In this document: positions 1 to 10,697 of the stretch, piece by piece | Numbering within the stretch: position 1 is the stretch's first letter | Layout: each line of letters opens with the position of its first letter | Source: JACVRW01 sp963746825 | GTDB taxonomy: Bacteria > Actinomycetota > Thermoleophilia > Solirubrobacterales > Thermoleophilaceae | Direction of reading: 5' to 3' | Assembly: GCA_963746825.1 (NCBI GenBank) | Contig: CAVVCU010000020.1 | Location: forward strand, 1-64,000 | Length of the DNA: 64,000 bases | Made by a program: the position numbers and the translations under genes | The notes under the pieces: model-generated | Seen by the model: only the letters and a program-made list of their open reading frames with translations | What the model was told of the DNA's origin: nothing | The model's database searches: none

Positions 1-1214
1 GCCGCGAGACCCCTGCCGTGAGCAGGACACCCGCCAGGACGATGAACGCGGGAACGGTCAACTGCCACGTCGGTGTACTCGCCATTTGGAGGGCGATCTG
101 CTCCAGACCACGCCAGAGGAAGTCGAGCCGAGCGGCGAGCCCGTCGGGGTTCTGCAGCGCAGCCCACGGCGCCGGGGTCGCGTTGGCGGCGAAAGGATTC
201 CCGGCCAGCCACAGCTGCCAAGGCAGCACGCTGGCGGCGACCAGTCCACCCATGAGCAGGCCCTACTGCCGGCGGCCGTGCAGCCTGCCGACCAGCACCA
301 CGGCGGCGGCGGCGAGGACGACGCAGACGGCGAAGGCCAGCCCCTCGTTCTTGACGTTCGCTGCAGCGCCCAGGAGCAGAGCGCCGAGCACAGCGTGGGC
401 CGAGCGCCCATCCTCCAACCAGAGCCCGACGCTCACCACACCGCAGGCCAGCATTCCGGCCATGAACAGATCCGCATCCCCGAGCGTGACCTCGGTGAAG
501 ACGAGCGGCGAGAGCATCGCTACGGCTACGGGGACGATCCAGAGCCAGCGGCGACCGTACGTAGTAAGCAGCCAGCCCAGCGTCCACAGGGTCGCGGAGA
601 ACAAGATCCAGAGCTCGACGTGCCAGAGGCGGGTATTGACCCCGCCTATGCCCCGCATGAAGAAGGCCTCGAGCAGCGGCTGGAGGATGGGGTAGTCGAG
701 ATGGACGAACGAGAAGTCTGCGTTTCTGAACACACCCGGCAGCAGCCGTCCATGCTCGTACAGGGTGACCCCCTTGAGTGACCAGATGTTGGCGTCGTCC
801 CATGCGGTCGGGGTGTGCGCAAACGCGAGGGCCGACAGAGCCGCGAACAGCGCCAGCAGCACGGCGAGCCCCGGCCACAGGAACCGCTGGATCTCGTGAG
901 CAGCTCAGTATTTTCGGCGTTGCTACCGCTAGGCCGCGGACGCCGCCGCGAGGCCGCCGACCTACGATCAACAGCGTCGCAGTCAGGGTTGCAAGGACCG
1001 TCAGCACCACGGCGATTGAAGACCGTCGCGCCCAGCACCAGCACCGACGATCGGCAGGGCGGTGACCACTCCCACCGACCAGGAAGGACGGGCCCGCGGC
1101 CAGGGCGAAGCGCCCGCGGCCGAGGACTCAGCAGCCCCGGGCGTACAGGAGCGCCGCGCCGGGCGCCACCAGCACGATGTGCAGTGAAAGAAACCCGAAC
1201 AGGATCGCGGGCAT
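1..1214 (-). pseudogene. Polytopic GT-C-like membrane glycosyltransferase, disrupted and cut by the window edge
   Basis: The gene reads leftwards from ATG at 1214 and leaves the window at position 1. The best-preserved stretch (about 862-266) has a WDDANIW motif, then FVHLDYPILQPLLEA and several hydrophobic helices. This pattern is typical of GT39/ArnT-like enzymes, which move sugars from polyprenyl-phosphate donors outside the membrane. A TAG at 263-265 interrupts the frame, yet the same frame continues as good membrane-protein sequence (LMGGLVAASVLPWQLWLAG) to the edge. Between about 880 and 1150 the frame changes several times, while hydrophobic pieces such as LTVLATLTATLLIVG remain readable. 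It is either a decayed gene or an intact gene with sequence errors. The family assignment rests on topology and short motifs only. Confidence 0.55.
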
Positions 1215-1252
1215 CCCTCATCGCGCGACCTCGGACGCCGGCCGCGCGAGGA

Positions 1253-1792
1253 TCAGCCCGGGTTGGAACTGAGGTAGCGCCGTTCCAGCTCAGGGACGGA
1301 CCGTTCGGCGTCGATCTCTCCCTGCACGCTCTCAGGCACGGCGCGGTCATAGATGACCCAATGGCGGCCATCTCCAGCTCGACCACGCGGCACCGGCCGG
1401 CGCGGCAGCAGGTTGAAGGCCAGGCAGGCCGTCCCGCCTGTCTAAGGGACGAGCCGAAGTTCGGCGTCCTCGGCCATTTTGACTCGTGCGAAGTCGACCA
1501 GGCCCACCAGGTCCGGGCGGCTGAGTCCTGTCAGGCACTTGCGATGGGCACCTTGCTCGTCGTAGGCGCCATACGTGCGGCGCTGCTCAGTACCGGCGTT
1601 GGCCCGATCCCGCACCGCGGCGGGCAGGGGGACGACCAGCACGGCGAGAACTACTCCGAGCGTCACGAACAGCCACGCGCGGCGGCCCCGCAGGGTGCCC
1701 GCAAGCAGCGTGGCCAGCACCACCACCGCCAGCGCGAGCCCGACGATCAGCGCCAGGAGAGTTACGACCGGCGACATAACGCGTCTACGCAT
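1253..1792 (-). pseudogene. Unknown membrane-anchored protein with an in-frame TAG
   Basis: Starts are possible at ATG 1792 or ATG 1777. Two N-terminal hydrophobic helices (VTLLALIVGLALAVVVLATLL and LFVTLGVVLAVLVVPL) precede a soluble part. A TAG lies at 1442-1444. Directly after it, in the same frame, protein-like sequence continues (TGGTACLAFNLLP, then HWVIYDRAVPES) to a TGA at 1253-1255. The unbroken product would be about 178 residues. The start overlaps the end of the upstream DUF2142-like gene, so the two are probably cotranscribed. I do not recognise the soluble domain. The stop could be a real nonsense mutation or a base error. Confidence 0.5.
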
Positions 1793-3252
1793 AGAAGCGG
1801 CCGATCACGAGCAGCTGCGCGAAGACACCGTGACGCCAGAGCCAGAGATCACCAAGCCGGCGCCGACCGGTCGCGCCAGACGCCGCCCCGCCCCGAGCGC
1901 CGCCGAGCCGACGAAGGCCGCGTACAGGGGGAGTAACGGAAAGAGGTAGCGCGCCTGCTCGAAGTCCATGCCGGTGTCCTTGCGGTAGCGCACCCCGGAG
2001 AACCCGATGGACACCATGAGCCCGGCGGCCATGGCCGCGTAGGTCACGATCTCGGGCCACCGCGCCAGGAGCGTGCGCGCGACGTTGGACGAGGCTGACG
2101 GCGGCGAGCACGATCAACACGATCGCGATCCACAGGCCGAGTGCGTAGACCCAGTCCGCGAACGGGGTGTCGACCCAGCCGAACTCACCGATGGTCCCGT
2201 TCAGCCAGGTTTCCTGCAACGGGGAGTAGTCGAACTGCTGAGCCATGAACGGCAGTCGTGGCAGGTAGAGCTGCCACGTGTAGCTGAGCCGCTCTGCCAT
2301 CACAACCGGCTCAACCGCGCTTCCCCCGCTCGTGGCCACCACCGCCTGGCTCTCGATCCCCCCTCCGAGAGCGCTCCGGTCCCAGAGCTCAAGATTGACA
2401 CCCGCATAGGCGACGACGACGGCGGCCGTGACGGCGATAGCCACCCCCGCCGAGCGCAGGACCGCTGGGCGTGCCGCCGAGCGCCAGACTAAGAGTGCGA
2501 GGCCCAAGACTGCTCCGGGAAGAAGGGCGACGAAGGTCAACTTGGCGAGAACCCCGATCGCGAGCACGCCGCCGAGCCCTACGTCCAGCCTTGAGCGTCA
2601 ATCCGCGGCGAAACGCGCGGGCCAAGGCATAGAAGAGCGCTGCCGAGCAGACGAACAGCAGCGAGTCCGGGGTGACGCCTCCGGAGATGAACCCGAACTG
2701 CGGCTGGAAGGCCACAGCGAGAGCGCCCACCGCCCAGACCCACGATTCCGCGAACAGCTCCCGGAGAAAGAGGTAGATCAAGACCGTGGTGGCCGCGGCA
2801 AGCAAGGCTGACAGGAGGCGCATCAACGCCAGGCGTTCGAGCAACCCATTCCATGGCGAAGCGAGGTAGACCCCCGCTTCGACCAAGTAGAAGAGCGGCG
2901 GTTGGTTGGACGCCGAGGTCGTGCCGCCGCCGTCCCCGCTCGGCAGGTCCTGCCTGGCGACCTCGTCCAACGCCTGGTCCTGTAGCTCGTACCAGATCGA
3001 GTGGTTTTCGCGGCGCCCTACGGTCGGCGGGAAGAACAATGCCTCGAGCGTCCGCGTCTCCTCCGACGCGTAGACCGGCCCGCCCACCTCGTTGGGCGGC
3101 TCGCCGTTCTCGGCGAGATGCTGCACGTACGCCAGGTGGGCGTTCTCGTCGGGCACGTGAAATGGAGGCGTAGCGAGAGCCCAGACGAGGACGTTCAGGA
3201 ATGCGACCAGGCCGCACAACCAGGCGGCGGTAGGAATAAAGCGGAGCTTCAC
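1785..3252 (-). pseudogene. DUF2142-like polytopic membrane protein, frameshifted
   Basis: The N-terminus has one helix, then the motif PPFHVPDENAHLAYVQHL and later NQPPLFYLVEA and ISGGVTPDSLLF. These are hallmarks of DUF2142 proteins, predicted GT-C-type membrane glycosyltransferases of surface polysaccharide loci. The sequence continues in a second frame from about 2575 (VLAIGVLAKLTFVALLPG), a third from about 2085 (AAMAAGLMVSIGFSGVRYRKDTG) and a fourth near 1860, ending FAQLLVIGRFYA at 1785. Joined, these give roughly 485 residues with many helices, a normal family length. The three single-base shifts are more easily explained by consensus errors than by decay, because every segment is still well conserved. 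It sits between an unknown membrane protein and a truncated one in the same direction. Confidence 0.65.
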
Positions 3253-3851
3253 TGCCTGACCTCACGGAGGACGATGCGTACCGCCAACGCCCAGCTGGCC
3301 AGCAGGATCAAGCCCGCGAACAAGATCAGTAGGCCGCCTAGCGGATTGGCCTTACCGAGGGCGAACCGGTCGGCCACGGGAGAGAGCAGCGCGAACCACG
3401 ATTCCTGTCCGTCCCGCAGCCAATCGAAGTCGCAGCCGCCCACCCGCTCCGTAGAGCACGGTGCGGCCCGGACCCGGACACCGTCACGCAGACGCGCACG
3501 CTCTCCTGCGTGCGGTCGACCGGTCCGAACGGGAATGCGCAGGTGGCCCTCACGCTGACCGAAGGGCAGCGAGCCATCCGTGATGAAATCGCCGTCCTCG
3601 CCGCGCGCCGTCACCCGGAGCGGCGGAGTCGGGCGTCCGTAGGTGCCCACGCGAAGGAGCAGGGCAGCGGCACCCTCCGGCACGATTTCCCCGTCCTGGC
3701 ACCTACGCCAGTCGCCGCGCCGCTTCACCACCTCCTCGACCTCGGGCACATGGTTGCTCCCGGCCTGACGCTGCTCGGAGTCGAACAGGACGAAGCCGAG
3801 AGTGAGCACAAGGAGCAGGAAACCGACGGCCAAGACGGCCCGCACCGCCAC
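3249..3851 (-). CDS. Unknown two-helix membrane protein
   Basis: This reads as 200 residues with an N-terminal helix (VLAVGFLLLVLTLGFVLF), an extracytoplasmic part of about 130 residues (GAAALLLRVGTYGRPTPPL) and a C-terminal helix (GGLLILFAGLILLASWALAV). Between about 3480 and 3545 another frame reads better (FPFGPVDRTQESVRVCVTV), so two compensating shifts probably garble about 20 residues. Cysteines at the start and end of the extracytoplasmic part could form a disulfide. It ends over the start of the DUF2142-like gene. I do not recognise a family; position suggests an accessory to the neighbouring membrane glycosyltransferases. Confidence 0.6.
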   Translation of the reverse strand: MAVRAVLAVGFLLLVLTLGFVLFDSEQRQAGSNHVPEVEEVVKRRGDWRRCQDGEIVPEGAAALLLRVGTYGRPTPPLRVTARGEDGDFITDGSLPFGQREGHLRIPVRTGRPHAGERARLRDGVRVRAAPCSTERVGGCDFDWLRDGQESWFALLSPVADRFALGKANPLGGLLILFAGLILLASWALAVRIVLREVRQ

Positions 3852-3861
3852 CTAGCAACCC

Positions 3862-4984
3862 CTATCTGCGGCGACGCAAACCGAGAATGGAGATGAGGAA
3901 GGAGGAGAAGAAGATCTGCAGCCCGACGATCAGCAGCGTGGCGGCCAGCACCGCCAGCCGCTCCTCGGAGAGCTGGCCGAAGCCTCTGTCGATCCAGGTG
4001 GCCACGATGACCACCGCCATGACTACGCCCGCGGCCACGAAGGCCCCGCCCAGCATCAGCCCGTGCTCGAGTCGGAAGCGCCTCCGCATCCGGTCGAACC
4101 AGGGGTCCTTCTCGCCCATGAAGTACGTGCCGTAGGCGTGGGCGCAGAGGCCGAGGCCGAGCGTCTGGGTGCCGACGATCATGAGCAGAGCGCCCGCGAC
4201 CATCGCGTGGAGATCCCACTCGCGTCCGAAGACCTGGACCTGCAGAAGCACGGTCAGAGCCACGAGTACGCCCAGCAGCGCCATTACCGCGCCGGGAAGG
4301 ATGAACAGCCAGTTCGGGCTGTGCACCAGCAGGAAGCGCAGGTGCCGCCAGCCGTCGCGAAAGCTCGAGAGCTTCGACTCGCCCTCGCGGGGGTGGTAGT
4401 GGATGGGGATCTCGGCGATGTCCAGCCGCTCCTTGCCCGCCCGGACCACCATCTCGGACGCGAACTCCATGCCGGTGGTGCGCAGGTCCAGACGGGGAAG
4501 CACGTCGCGCCGCAGGGCTCGCATGCCGCAGTGGGCGTCGCGAACTCCGGTCTTGAAGAAGAGGTTGAGGATGCCGCTGAGCGCCGGGTTGCCCACGTAG
4601 CGATGTAGCCACGGCATGGCGCCCGGCTGGATGCCGCCCATGCGGTCACCCATCACTAGCTCGGCGCCGTCGTCGAGCTGGGACACGAAGCGCGGGAATC
4701 TCTTGGAAGTCGTAGGTGAGGTCGGCGTCGGCCATGACGATGTAGTCGCCGGCCGCAGCGGCAAAGCCGGCCAGATAGGCACTGCCGTAGCCGCGTCGCG
4801 GCTCGTGCACCACGAGCGCCCCGGCCGCCTTGGCGATCTCGGCGCTGCCGTCCTCCGACCCGTTGTCGGCCACGATCACCTCCCCGACCCACTCCTGGGA
4901 GTCGAGCACCTTGCGCGTGGCGGTTACGCAGCGGTGGATCGTCTCCCGCTCGTTGAGGCAGGGGATCACCACCGTGACCTTCAC
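3862..4984 (-). CDS. DPM1-like GT2 with C-terminal membrane helices (frameshifted)
   Basis: Predicted polyprenyl-phosphate sugar synthase, transferring a sugar from an NDP-sugar to a lipid phosphate on the cytoplasmic face. From GTG 4984 the sequence opens VKVTVVIPCLNERETIHRC, with VADNGSEDGS and the donor-binding motif VMADADLTYDF. A single-base shift near 4700 moves the frame; the rest (MGDRMGGIQPGAMPWLHRYV, then DAHCGMRALRR) matches DPM-like GT2 enzymes. Four C-terminal helices follow from about residue 230. The lipid-linked sugar would be a natural donor for the GT-C/DUF2142 proteins downstream. An earlier start up to 5143 is open in frame but reads like low-complexity leader, so GTG 4984 is preferred. 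Confidence 0.75.
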
Positions 4985-5156
4985 GGCCTGGCTCTCGGAG
5001 CGGTCGGCCTCTGACGGCCGGGTTGTCTGATCGGTCGTGCTCAGGACGTCACGGGCCTTCGTAGGGCCGGTTCGCAGTCTACGAACCCGCGAGGCGGCAA
5101 AGAGTCGCGGGCTGGGGCGCGATGGTAGCGAAGGGTCTGCCAATCTCCGGCGGTTG

Positions 5157-6325
5157 ATGCGCGTCTGCCTGGCCTACGACTGTCTGTATCCGTGGACGGT
5201 GGGAGGCGCCGAGCGGTGGTATCGCGGCCTCGCCGAAGAGCTGGTCGGAGCGGGCCACGAGGTGACCTACCTCACGCGCCTGCAATGGGATGCCCACCTG
5301 CCACCGGACCTGCCCGGCATTCGGGTGGTGCCCGTCTCTCCACGCGAACCTCTCTACACCGACGATGGTCGTCGCCGGATCGGAGAAACCATCAGGTTCG
5401 GATGGGGCGTCCTGGGTCATCTGCTGCGAAACCGGCGGCGCTACGACGCCGTCCAGCTCTGCAGCTTTCCGTTCTTTTCGTTGCTCGGCGCCCGGCTCGC
5501 CTTGGCCGGCGCGGGCCGGCGCGTGCTGGTGGACTGGTTCGAGGTCTGGACGCGTGAGTACTGGAACGAATACCTGGGTCGGACAGGAGGATTCATCGGG
5601 CTGGGCCGTTCAGCGCCTCTGCGCACGGCTGACGCCGGCCGCTTTCGTCTTCTCGTCGGTGCACGAGCGCCGGTTGCGCGAGGAAGGCGTGCGCGGATCG
5701 GTTTCGGTCCTCGCCGGCCTCTACGACGGTTCACTCGAACCCGTCCCGCGCGCGGTACCGGCCACCCCGCTGGTGGTCTTCGCCGGACGTCACATTCCCG
5801 AGAAGCGGGCGCACCTGGTCGCGGAGGTGGTGGCCCGGGCGCGCACGGGCGGAGTGCCGGAGCTGAGAGGGCTGATCCTCGGCGATGGGCCAGAGCACGA
5901 GCGCGTGATCGCCTCGATCGCGCAGCGGGGAATGGAAGGACTCGTCGAGGTTTCGGGTTTCGTCGACGCCGAGGAGGTCTGCGACGCGCTCAGCCGGGCC
6001 ACCTGCCACCTCTTGCCGTCGCTGCGGGAGGGTTACGGGCTGGTGGTGATCGAAGCTGCAGCGGCGGGCACGCCAAGCGTCGTGGCACCCGCCGCGGACA
6101 ACGCCGCCGTAGAGCTGATCTCCGACGGCGAGAACGGTTTCGTGGCTGCGTCCGAGGCGCCCGTGGCCTTGGCTGAAGCCGTAGTCCGCGTGCACGCCGC
6201 CGGCCCCGAGCTGCCGACGTTCCACGACCGAATGGTTTCGCGATAACGCCGAGCGTCTATCGATCAAGGGCTCTCTCCAGACGGTGCTCGATCGCTACCG
6301 GAGCCCGTCTAGCGCTCGGCGGTAG
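5157..6325 (+). CDS. GT4 glycosyltransferase (frameshifted)
   Basis: ATG 5157 opens MRVCLAYDCLYPWTVGGAERW, the GT-B N-terminal glycine loop with the GGAER acceptor motif. Near 5602 the frame shifts by one base. The C-terminal domain then reads LVVFAGRHIPEKRAHLVAE and PSLREGYGLVVIEAAAAGTPSV, the donor-binding E-x7-E region of GT4 retaining enzymes. A second shift near 6225 replaces a false TAA at 6244 with WFRDNAERLSIKGSLQTVL, ending at TAG 6323-6325, a normal GT4 C-terminus. The corrected protein is about 388 residues. It converges with the next GT4, overlapping about 30 bp. The acceptor and sugar are unknown. Confidence 0.75.
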
Positions 6326-7458
6326 CTAGCCACGGCGCCCTCCGCAGTGCTCTCCCAGGTGAAGCGCACCGCCTGGTCGGCCCCGGCAGTCGCCAAGCGC
6401 TGAGCCAGCTCGCGGTCTCCCAGCAGACTCTCGATCGCTTCCGCGATAGAGGCGTCGTCCTCCGGGTCGAAGAGAAGAGCCGCCTTTCCCGCGACCTCGG
6501 CGAGGCTTGTGCGTCCGGACGTGGCGACCGGCACCCCGCGCGCCATCGCTTCCAGGACCGGCATCCCGAAACCTTCATGCAAGGAAGGAAAAACGAAGGC
6601 GTCAGCCACCTGGTAGAGGTCTTCCAGCTCGCTTTCCGAGACCCACCCGAGCAGGCGCACATCTTCCGCAATGCCCAGCTCCAGCGACGTGGCCCGCAGC
6701 TCCTCCTCGTGCGGAGTCGGGTAGCCGGGCATGACCAGAAGGGGGCGGCGCTCAGGGGGCAGCCGGGCGAGCGCCGCGAGCAACCGCATTAGGTTCTTGT
6801 GCGGCCGCTTGGCCGAGACGGTCAGCAGGACCGGCCGCGCTCCGGCCTCGAGGTCGCTCCTGGTCCGCTCGCGGGAACGCGCCGCGGGCGCGGGCGACTG
6901 GCCCAGAGCAAGCGGAACCACGTCGATCTTGTCGGCCGACTGGCCGAGGTGCCGCATCAGGTCGGCCTTCGTGGCCTCGCTCGAGACCATGATGCGCCGC
7001 GAGCGGCGGGCCGCCGCCGGGACAAGGATGCGCATCCCACGCGCTCGCAGCCCGAAGTGCGTCTCGGGAAACATCAGATAGTTGAGGTCGTGGACGGTCA
7101 CCACTCTGGGCACGCGGCCCGACAGCGGCCCGGTGGAGGCCAGGCTGTGCACGACATCGGCGCCACTGCGGGCCGCGGCTCGCGGGACGTGTAGCTGATC
7201 GCCCAACACCCACTCGAGCCGTCGGCGTGGATCGGTGGGAAGCGCAACCACCTTTCCCAGGTCGGGCCAGTTGCCTGTCGGCACCGCGTTTCGAGGTACG
7301 AGCAGCGTCAGCCGGATGTCGTCGCGACGCGCCAGCGCCTCCGTCATGCGCCGCGCGTAGACCTCTAGGCCGCCCATCTCACCGGGGGTGAGGAACGCGA
7401 GGTTCGAGCGCGACGTGCATCGCCCACATTCGATCACGTCAGCCGTCCCGCCCGCCAT
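6295..7458 (-). CDS. GT4 glycosyltransferase
   Basis: This 387-residue GT-B enzyme is uninterrupted. The N-terminal domain has the nucleotide-sugar transferase loop FLTPGEMGGLEVYARRM, and VVTVHDLNYLMFPETHFG. The C-terminal domain has LLTVSAKRPHKNLMRLLAAL and FVFPSLHEGFGMPVLEAMARGVPV, the conserved E-x7-E donor site of GT4. ATG 7458 is used; GTG 7431 is an alternative and would avoid a near-overlap with the divergent methyltransferase start at 7477. Proteins with this HDLNY/HKN pattern commonly act as mannosyl- or rhamnosyltransferases in surface polysaccharide assembly, but the sugar cannot be read from sequence. Confidence 0.8.
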   Translation of the reverse strand: MAGGTADVIECGRCTSRSNLAFLTPGEMGGLEVYARRMTEALARRDDIRLTLLVPRNAVPTGNWPDLGKVVALPTDPRRRLEWVLGDQLHVPRAAARSGADVVHSLASTGPLSGRVPRVVTVHDLNYLMFPETHFGLRARGMRILVPAAARRSRRIMVSSEATKADLMRHLGQSADKIDVVPLALGQSPAPAARSRERTRSDLEAGARPVLLTVSAKRPHKNLMRLLAALARLPPERRPLLVMPGYPTPHEEELRATSLELGIAEDVRLLGWVSESELEDLYQVADAFVFPSLHEGFGMPVLEAMARGVPVATSGRTSLAEVAGKAALLFDPEDDASIAEAIESLLGDRELAQRLATAGADQAVRFTWESTAEGAVASYRRALDGLR

Positions 7459-7476
7459 TCGCGACACTGCTGCGCC

Positions 7477-8185
7477 ATGAACCAAGCCCTGCACGCCGCG
7501 CGGCGTGCCTTCTACACCGCAGACGGCCCGTGGCTGCGGCGCGGACTCTTTGAGGCGGTGGGCTCTCGGCGCTATTCGCGACCCGCGCTGCACGGCATGG
7601 ATCGTCAGCTCGAGCGGCTGTTCGCCGGGCGACCCGGCTTGTTCGTCGAGGCGGGTGCCCACGACGGATACACCCAGTCCAACAGCTATTACCTCGAGCG
7701 CTTCCTCGGCTGGCACGGACTGTTGGTCGAAGCGATACCTGAGCTCTTCGAAAAAGGCCCGCGCCCGGCGGCCGGGATCCATCGTCAAGCAGGCGGCTCT
7801 GGTCGGTCCAGAACAGGATCGGACCGACGTGGTGGTGCACTTCGGCGATCTCGCCTCCACCCTGGGTGAACCAGAACATGCCCAGGGTGGGCTACGCAAC
7901 GCCGGTCTCAGTGCATACGAGGTCACCGTGCCCGGACGAACCCTGTCAGGACTTCTCGACGAGGCGGAAATCGGCAGACCCGACCTGATCGTGCTCGACG
8001 TGGAGGGGCATGAGCTCGCCGCCCTTCGCGGGTTGGACCTTGATCGCCACGGGCCGGATCTGCTGGTGATCGAAATGTTGGACATGGCCACTCAGCGCCC
8101 GGAGTTCGACGGCCTCCTGGGCACGCGCTATGCATTTCTCCAGAGTCTCTCCGAGTGGGATGCCGTCTACTGTCGGCGCGCGTGA
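7477..8185 (+). CDS. FkbM-family SAM methyltransferase (frameshifted)
   Basis: ATG 7477 begins a protein whose SAM site reads LFVEAGAHDGYTQSNS, the FkbM variant of the class I glycine motif. Later come DLIVLDVEGHELAALRGLDL, the FkbM acidic signature, and a conserved C-terminal WDAVYC. One base too many or too few near 7770 breaks the frame between these halves. Corrected length is about 235 residues, usual for the family. FkbM enzymes O-methylate sugars or small molecules; here a sugar of the surface glycan is the likely target. Its TGA overlaps the next ATG (TGATG at 8183-8187), so the two are coupled. Confidence 0.75.
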
Positions 8186-9202
8186 TGCCCCGTGTCCTGG
8201 TGGTCAACCCGAACTTCGATGACTTCCTCACCGATGGCCTGTTCCACGGACTGCGGCGGCTCTTGGGGGTGGACGCGGTGGACTTCCCTCGTATCGATCA
8301 CCTGTACGCGGATCATCCCCCCGAGTGGCGGCGGAGACTCCACGGCCGTGGCTTCACCCTGTCCGGACTGCTCGACGACCCGCCGGTGGAGCGCAACCGT
8401 TGCTTGGCACGTGCAGCGGATGGCGAGTTTGATCTGGTCGTCTTCTCCGATATCTGGCGCACGTTCGGGCTCTGGACCGAGTGGGCACCGGTTCTTGCCG
8501 CGCGGCGGTGTCGGATGGCGGTGATTGACGGCTCAGATCGAATCGAGCCGTTCCCGTACGCGGGCAAGTGGTGGCGGGTGCCGGCGTGGTGGACCCTTCC
8601 ACGGATTGAAGGCCGGGCATTCCACTTCAAGCGTGAGGCGACGCGCTGGAGCTGGTGGTTTGCCTCCTACCTGGCGTTGCCGCCGAGGGCGGCTGCTCGC
8701 TTGGGCCGCTTGCGGGGCTTGAGGCCGATCGCGTTTTCGGTTCCAGCCGAGGCAATCGTGGACGTGCCCCCAACAAAGCACAAGGATTGGCCTGCGCACG
8801 TGGTGGACCCGGAACTAGCGAGGCGGCTGGGAGCCACCACCGACTACGCATTCCGGGAGCCGGATGCCTATCACCGAGATCTCCGGGCATCTCGCTTCGG
8901 CGTAACCGCGAAGCGAGAGGGATGGGAAGCGCTTCGTCACTACGAGATCGCCGCGGCGGGAGCCGTGCCGTGCTTTCGCGACCTCAACCGCAAGCCGCCG
9001 CTATGCGCGCCTTTCGGACTGGTGGATGGAGTCAACTGCATCGCCTATCGACATGCCGACGAGCTGCTGAAAAAGATTGCCCGGCTCGAAGCGGGCGACT
9101 ATCAGGCGCTGCAGCGTGGTGCGCTCCAATGGGTCCACGCGAACACGACGGTCGAACGCGCCCGTCGGCTTCCTCCGAGCGGTGGGGCTGCCTACAGCGT
9201 GA
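8185..9202 (+). CDS. Glycosyltransferase-like protein of unclear family
   Basis: The start at ATG 8185 overlaps the methyltransferase stop. The N-terminal half (MPRVLVVNPNFDDFLTDGLF, then LVVFSDIWRTFGLWTEWAP) looks like a Rossmann-type acceptor domain. The C-terminal half has FGVTAKREGWEALRHYEIAA, then GAVPCFRDLNRKPP, a pattern seen in GT-B-like surface glycan proteins whose target is unknown. A one-base shift near 9170 fuses the frame into the flippase downstream. In the other frame the protein ends RAVGLPTA at TGA 9200-9202, overlapping the flippase GTG by GTGA, which supports that correction. Length is about 338 residues. Confidence 0.55.
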
Positions 9203-10697
9203 CGAGCGACGGTCCGCTCGACACGGCAGCGGAGCTCGAAGCTGAGGAGGACGTCCTTGAGGCCGGCGCGGCCGGCGGCAAGGTCATCCGAGGCGGAGCG
9301 GCTCGCACCCTCGGTTACGTAGGGGGGATTCTCGTCGGGCTCGCCTCGACGCCGCTGATGGTCCGCCATCTCGGCGTTGAGGATTTTGGCCGCTTCGTCA
9401 CTGTGGGGTCGCTGATCTTCATCGTCGTGGGCCTTACCGAGGGTGGCCTCTCAGCGATTGGAGTGCGCGAATACGCCACCCGCGACGCTGACGGCCGCTA
9501 TCGGCTCGTGAGGAGCCTTCTAGGGCTGCGAGCCGTACTCGCTGTTGCGGCCATCGGCGCCGCGGTGGGATTTGGCCTTCTAGCGGGCTACGACGATGTA
9601 CTGCTGAACGGGATCTTGATCTCGAGCGTCGGGCTGGTCCTGTCCGCTTCGGTTACGTGTACGTCGTGCCATTGACCGCCCGGCTTCGGTTGACCTGGCT
9701 CGCGACTCTCGATTTCGGCCGCCAGGCGTTGACCAGTTCGGGGACGGTCGCGCTTGTGGTCGCCGGCGCTTCGCTCACCCCGTTCTTCGCCGCTGCGCCA
9801 ATCGCAACCGGCGTGGCGCTTGTAGGAATCTGGCTCTTAGTCCGTGGTCGTGAGTCCGGGCGCCCATCGTTCGATGTCGGCGACGGTGGTCAGCCTCCTG
9901 CGCGACTCGCTGCCCTACGCGGCTGCTCTAGCGGTATCGGTTCTCTACTTCCGGGTCGGAGTCATCCTTAGCTCGCTGATCTCGTCCGAAGCCCAGACCG
10001 GCTACTACTCGTTGGCCTTCAGGATCGTGGAACTCGTGAGTGGCGTGCCGTGGCTGCTGGTGGGGTCAGCGTTCCCCGTGCTGAGCCGGGCCGCTCGCGA
10101 TGACTCCGGGCGGCTCCGCTACGCCCTTGGCCGGACCTATGAGGTGTCGCTCATCCTCGGCGTGTGGACGGCCCTCGCGATCGGGCTCGGGGCGCCGTTC
10201 GCCGTAGAGGTGCTGGGGGGGCGGGAGGATTTCGAGCCCTCCATCGAGGTGCTCAGCGTGCTTGGCGGCGCGATGGTGGGAACCTTCCTGATCGCCTGCT
10301 GGGGCCACGGCCTTCTCACGCTTCGACGCCACATCGAGCTGCTCGTCGCGAACCTGTCGGCCTTCGTTCTCGGCACCGCTCTAGCGGTCGTGCTGATATC
10401 GGCTCACGGTGCGCTCGGGAGCCGCCATCGCAACCACAGCTACCGAGCTATGGCTGGCGGCTGTCTATCGTGCTGCTGCTCGAGGGCGCGTCCCGACCTG
10501 CGGCCTCGGTTGCGGCTGGTTCCTGCCGTGGCGCTCGCGGCCTCGATCGCGCTCGCGGCGCCGTCTACTCCTCGGAGTCCCCCTCTCGCAGCCACCGTCT
10601 TGGGGTCGTGCTCTTCTTCGTCGCTCCTCGCCGCCCAACGTCAGATCCCCCGGAGCTGTTCGAGGCACTGCGCCTGCGACGATCTCGCCGTGCCTGA
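9199..10697 (+). pseudogene. Wzx-type polysaccharide flippase, multiply frameshifted
   Basis: GTG 9199 follows the upstream stop by a GTGA overlap. The N-terminal segment reads GGAARTLGYVGGILVGLAST and HLGVEDFGRFVTVGSLIFIV, the opening of MATE/Wzx-like polysaccharide flippases, which move lipid-linked repeat units across the membrane. The frame changes near 9650, 9890, 10430 and again around 10560-10610. Each piece remains hydrophobic and family-like (SLPYAAALAVSVLYFRVGV, LRRHIELLVANLSAFVLG). Joined it would be about 500 residues, ending PPELFEALRLRRSRRA at TGA 10695-10697. Either errors or real decay; a second, near-intact flippase lies at 19254-20778. Confidence 0.65.

Noticed and set aside
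86..781. Long plus-strand frames in the first 2 kb and many other long frames opposite real genes
   Set aside because: They are antisense to conserved membrane-protein sequence, have no family motifs, and are open only because the DNA is GC-rich.
263..1444. TAG recoded as a sense codon
   Set aside because: Many intact genes in the window end in TAG at the expected place, and the two cases lie in the region richest in sequence faults.
8155..9675. A single glycosyltransferase-flippase fusion protein
   Set aside because: The fused frame results from a one-base shift near 9170. In the other frame the first gene stops at 9202 and overlaps the flippase start by GTGA.
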